Part shown: positions 12,925-14,380 of the stretch, one piece after another
Position numbering within the stretch: position 1 is the first letter of the stretch
How the letters are laid out: every line of letters starts with the position of its first letter
Assembly: GCA_934526125.1 (NCBI GenBank)
Contig: CAKSZU010000051.1
Coordinates: 1-14,380, forward strand
Direction: 5' to 3'
Length of the DNA stretch: 14,380 nucleotides
Source of the DNA: an uncultured Faecalibacterium sp.
Lineage (GTDB): Bacteria > Bacillota > Clostridia > Oscillospirales > Ruminococcaceae
Notes under the pieces: generated by a model
The model's database searches: none
What the model was told of the DNA's origin: nothing
Seen by the model: the letters and a program-made list of their open reading frames with translations, nothing else
Translations under genes and position numbers: made by a program

Positions 12925-13863
12925 TCATTTCTCTTCGTGTTTCACGCGCTGGATCTCGCCCAGGTCGTAGGGAGTGTTCTGGTAGACATAGTAGTTGAGC
13001 CAGTTCTCATACAGCAGGTGCGCATGGGCGCGCCAGCGGAAGAGGGGCGGCTTCGCCGGGTCATCGTCCGGGTAGTAGTTGACCGGCACATGGATGGGCA
13101 GCCCCTTGTCCACATCCCGCCGGTACTCTGCATCCAGCGTGTACTTGTCATACTCGGGATGGCCCGTGACAAAGATCTGGCGGCCGTTCTCGGTACTCAT
13201 CAGGAAGGGCCCCGCCACATCACTTTCGGCCAGAATGCGCAGGGCCTTGCAGGCATCGATGTCCTGCCGGTTCATGCCGGTATGGCGGCTGTGGGGGGCA
13301 TAGAACACCTCATCGAAGCCCCGGACCAGCGGGTTGGAGGGACGGGTGACCCGATGCTCAAAGACCCCGAACATCTTCTCCGGCAGAAGCTCCTTGCGGA
13401 TGCCGTAGTGATAGTACAGTCCGGCCTGCGCACCCCAGCATACGTGCAGGGTGGAGTAGACGTTGGTCTCGCTGAAGTCCATGATCTCGCACAGCTCCGG
13501 CCAGTAGTCCACCTGCTCGAAGTCCATGGTCTCCACCGGCGCACCGGTGATGATCATGCCGTCGTAGCGGTTGTTCTTCACCTCGTCAAAGGTCTTGTAA
13601 AAAGCCTCAAGGTGAGCAGCCGACACATGGGTGGCAGAGTGGCTGGCAGTTTGCAGCAGGGTCATGTGCACCTGCAGCGGGGTGTTTGCCAGCAGCCGGG
13701 CGATCTGGGTCTCGGTGGCGATCTTGGTGGGCATCAGGTTCAGGATCAGAATTTCCAGCGGGCGGATATGCTGCGCCAGCGCCCGCTCCCGGTGCATGAC
13801 AAAGACGTTTTCTTCATACAGGGCGTCAAAGGCGGGTAAGGTCTTGGGAATGATCAGCGGCAT
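12925..13863 (-). CDS. metA: Homoserine O-acetyltransferase, MetA family
   Basis: This 312-residue enzyme activates homoserine at its hydroxyl for methionine synthesis. The catalytic residues are at the expected numbers: Cys142 in HVCWGAQAG, and His235 and Glu237 in FVTGHPEYD. Position 111, in [10 protein letters not shown], is Glu. In the studied MetA enzymes Glu111 goes with acetyl-CoA and Gly111 with succinyl-CoA, so this one is predicted to make O-acetylhomoserine. That agrees with the O-acetylhomoserine sulfhydrylase gene just upstream. The start has AAGGAG (13874-13879) 10 bases before it, placed directly after the upstream stop with a 16-base gap. Both genes and the P1 peptidase therefore form one operon. 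Any SAM riboswitch or T-box would lie beyond the right edge. Confidence 0.95.
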   Translation of the reverse strand: MPLIIPKTLPAFDALYEENVFVMHRERALAQHIRPLEILILNLMPTKIATETQIARLLANTPLQVHMTLLQTASHSATHVSAAHLEAFYKTFDEVKNNRYDGMIITGAPVETMDFEQVDYWPELCEIMDFSETNVYSTLHVCWGAQAGLYYHYGIRKELLPEKMFGVFEHRVTRPSNPLVRGFDEVFYAPHSRHTGMNRQDIDACKALRILAESDVAGPFLMSTENGRQIFVTGHPEYDKYTLDAEYRRDVDKGLPIHVPVNYYPDDDPAKPPLFRWRAHAHLLYENWLNYYVYQNTPYDLGEIQRVKHEEK

Positions 13864-13879
13864 AGGAAAGTCGCTCCTT

Positions 13880-14380
13880 TCATACCTTATCCAGTGCCTG
13901 CGCGATATCGGCGATGAGGTCCTCGGCGGATTCCAGACCGCAGCTCATGCGCACCAGCTCAGCAGGCACACCGGCGGCAGCCAGCTGCTCATCGTTCATC
14001 TGACGGTGGGTGCTGGAGGCGGGGTTCAGGCAGCAGGTGCGGGCATCCGCCACATGGGTCTCGATGGCGGCAAGCTTCAGTTCCTTCATAAAGGTGCTGG
14101 CAGCCTGACGTCCGCCGGCCAGACCAAAGCTTACCACGCCGCAGCTGCCGTTGGGCAGGTACTTCTGCGCCAGTGCGTGGTAGGGGCTGCTTTCCAGCCC
14201 GCAGTAGTTCACATAGGCCACCTTGGGGTGGTTCTCCAAAAACTGTGCCACCGCCATGCCGTTGGCGCAGTGGCGCTGCATCCGGACGTGCAGGCTTTCC
14301 AGACCAAGGTTCAGCATATAGGCGTTCATGGGGGACTGCATGGAGCCGAAGTCCCGCATCAGCTGCGCGGTGGCCTTGGT
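13880..14380 (-). CDS. O-acetylhomoserine sulfhydrylase (aminocarboxypropyltransferase), N-terminal part cut by window edge
   Basis: This is the C-terminal 166 residues of a Cys/Met-metabolism PLP enzyme of the MetY type, which makes homocysteine from O-acetylhomoserine and sulfide. Seen are [59 protein letters not shown] and the closing [20 protein letters not shown], which match the family's C-terminal domain in order. The PLP lysine lies outside the window. The reading frame runs open to the edge. The position immediately before an acetyl-type MetA supports MetY over cystathionine gamma-synthase. Odd for the family, the usual GDARSL-like loop reads [10 protein letters not shown] with two adjacent cysteines. 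Confidence 0.93.
   Translation of the reverse strand, partial: TKATAQLMRDFGSMQSPMNAYMLNLGLESLHVRMQRHCANGMAVAQFLENHPKVAYVNYCGLESSPYHALAQKYLPNGSCGVVSFGLAGGRQAASTFMKELKLAAIETHVADARTCCLNPASSTHRQMNDEQLAAAGVPAELVRMSCGLESAEDLIADIAQALDKV

Noticed and set aside
11887..13839. A 650-codon plus-strand open frame opposite the P1 peptidase and metA genes
   Set aside because: It lies wholly antisense to two genes with complete catalytic motifs, has a Gln/His/Val/Gly-rich composition typical of mirrored GC-rich codons, and shows no recognisable domain or ribosome site.

Overview
The window looks like chromosomal DNA of a GC-rich, low-GC-phylum (Firmicutes/Clostridia) gut anaerobe, most likely a Faecalibacterium-like member of the Oscillospiraceae. 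This is an inference from three things: the gene order oxidoreductase-cmk-plsC-ispH, strong AGGAGG-type ribosome sites with ATGA overlaps, and a short palindromic repeat of a type I remember from Faecalibacterium-like genomes. No rRNA, tRNA, CRISPR array, transposase or phage gene was seen. Nearly all of the window is protein-coding, and no gene-free stretch exceeds about 300 bases.

Left third, minus strand (1-4895). From its upstream end this holds a BI-1-type membrane protein with a clear terminator and an M23 (LytM/SpoIIQ-like) peptidase with a clear terminator. A four-gene operon follows, driven by a strong extended -10 promoter: HI0933/BaiN-type flavoprotein, cytidylate kinase, PlsC acyltransferase, and IspH, which runs off the left edge. 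The last three genes overlap by 1-4 bases. The operon joins nucleotide, phospholipid and isoprenoid supply.

Middle (5009-9507). hemW lies on the plus strand and meets a minus-strand ABC importer end to end with only 5 bases between stop codons. The importer is a NitT/TauT-like set of substrate-binding protein, permease and short ATPase. A terminator and a 107-bp MITE-like palindromic repeat lie between the binding-protein gene and the permease gene. A Crp/Fnr-family regulator is divergent from the binding protein. The shared intergenic region holds a perfect 16-bp palindrome, a second inverted repeat and a leader hairpin, so the regulator probably controls the importer.

Right third (9531-14380). 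A decayed GT39/PMT (YkcB/ArnT-like) glycosyltransferase remnant begins with a good ribosome site and ATG, then is thrown out of frame by a run of 11 C. It is followed by an intact polyprenyl-phosphate GT2 glycosyltransferase (YkcC/GtrB-like) with its own promoter, and by a translationally coupled flavin reductase ending at a strong terminator. Convergent to these is a minus-strand methionine operon: O-acetylhomoserine sulfhydrylase (cut by the right edge), homoserine O-acetyltransferase MetA (Glu111 predicts acetyl-CoA use), and a DmpA/P1-type self-processing peptidase.

The most interesting items are the poly-C tract that could switch or has killed the GT39 remnant, the regulator-importer control region, and the palindromic repeat inside the importer operon.
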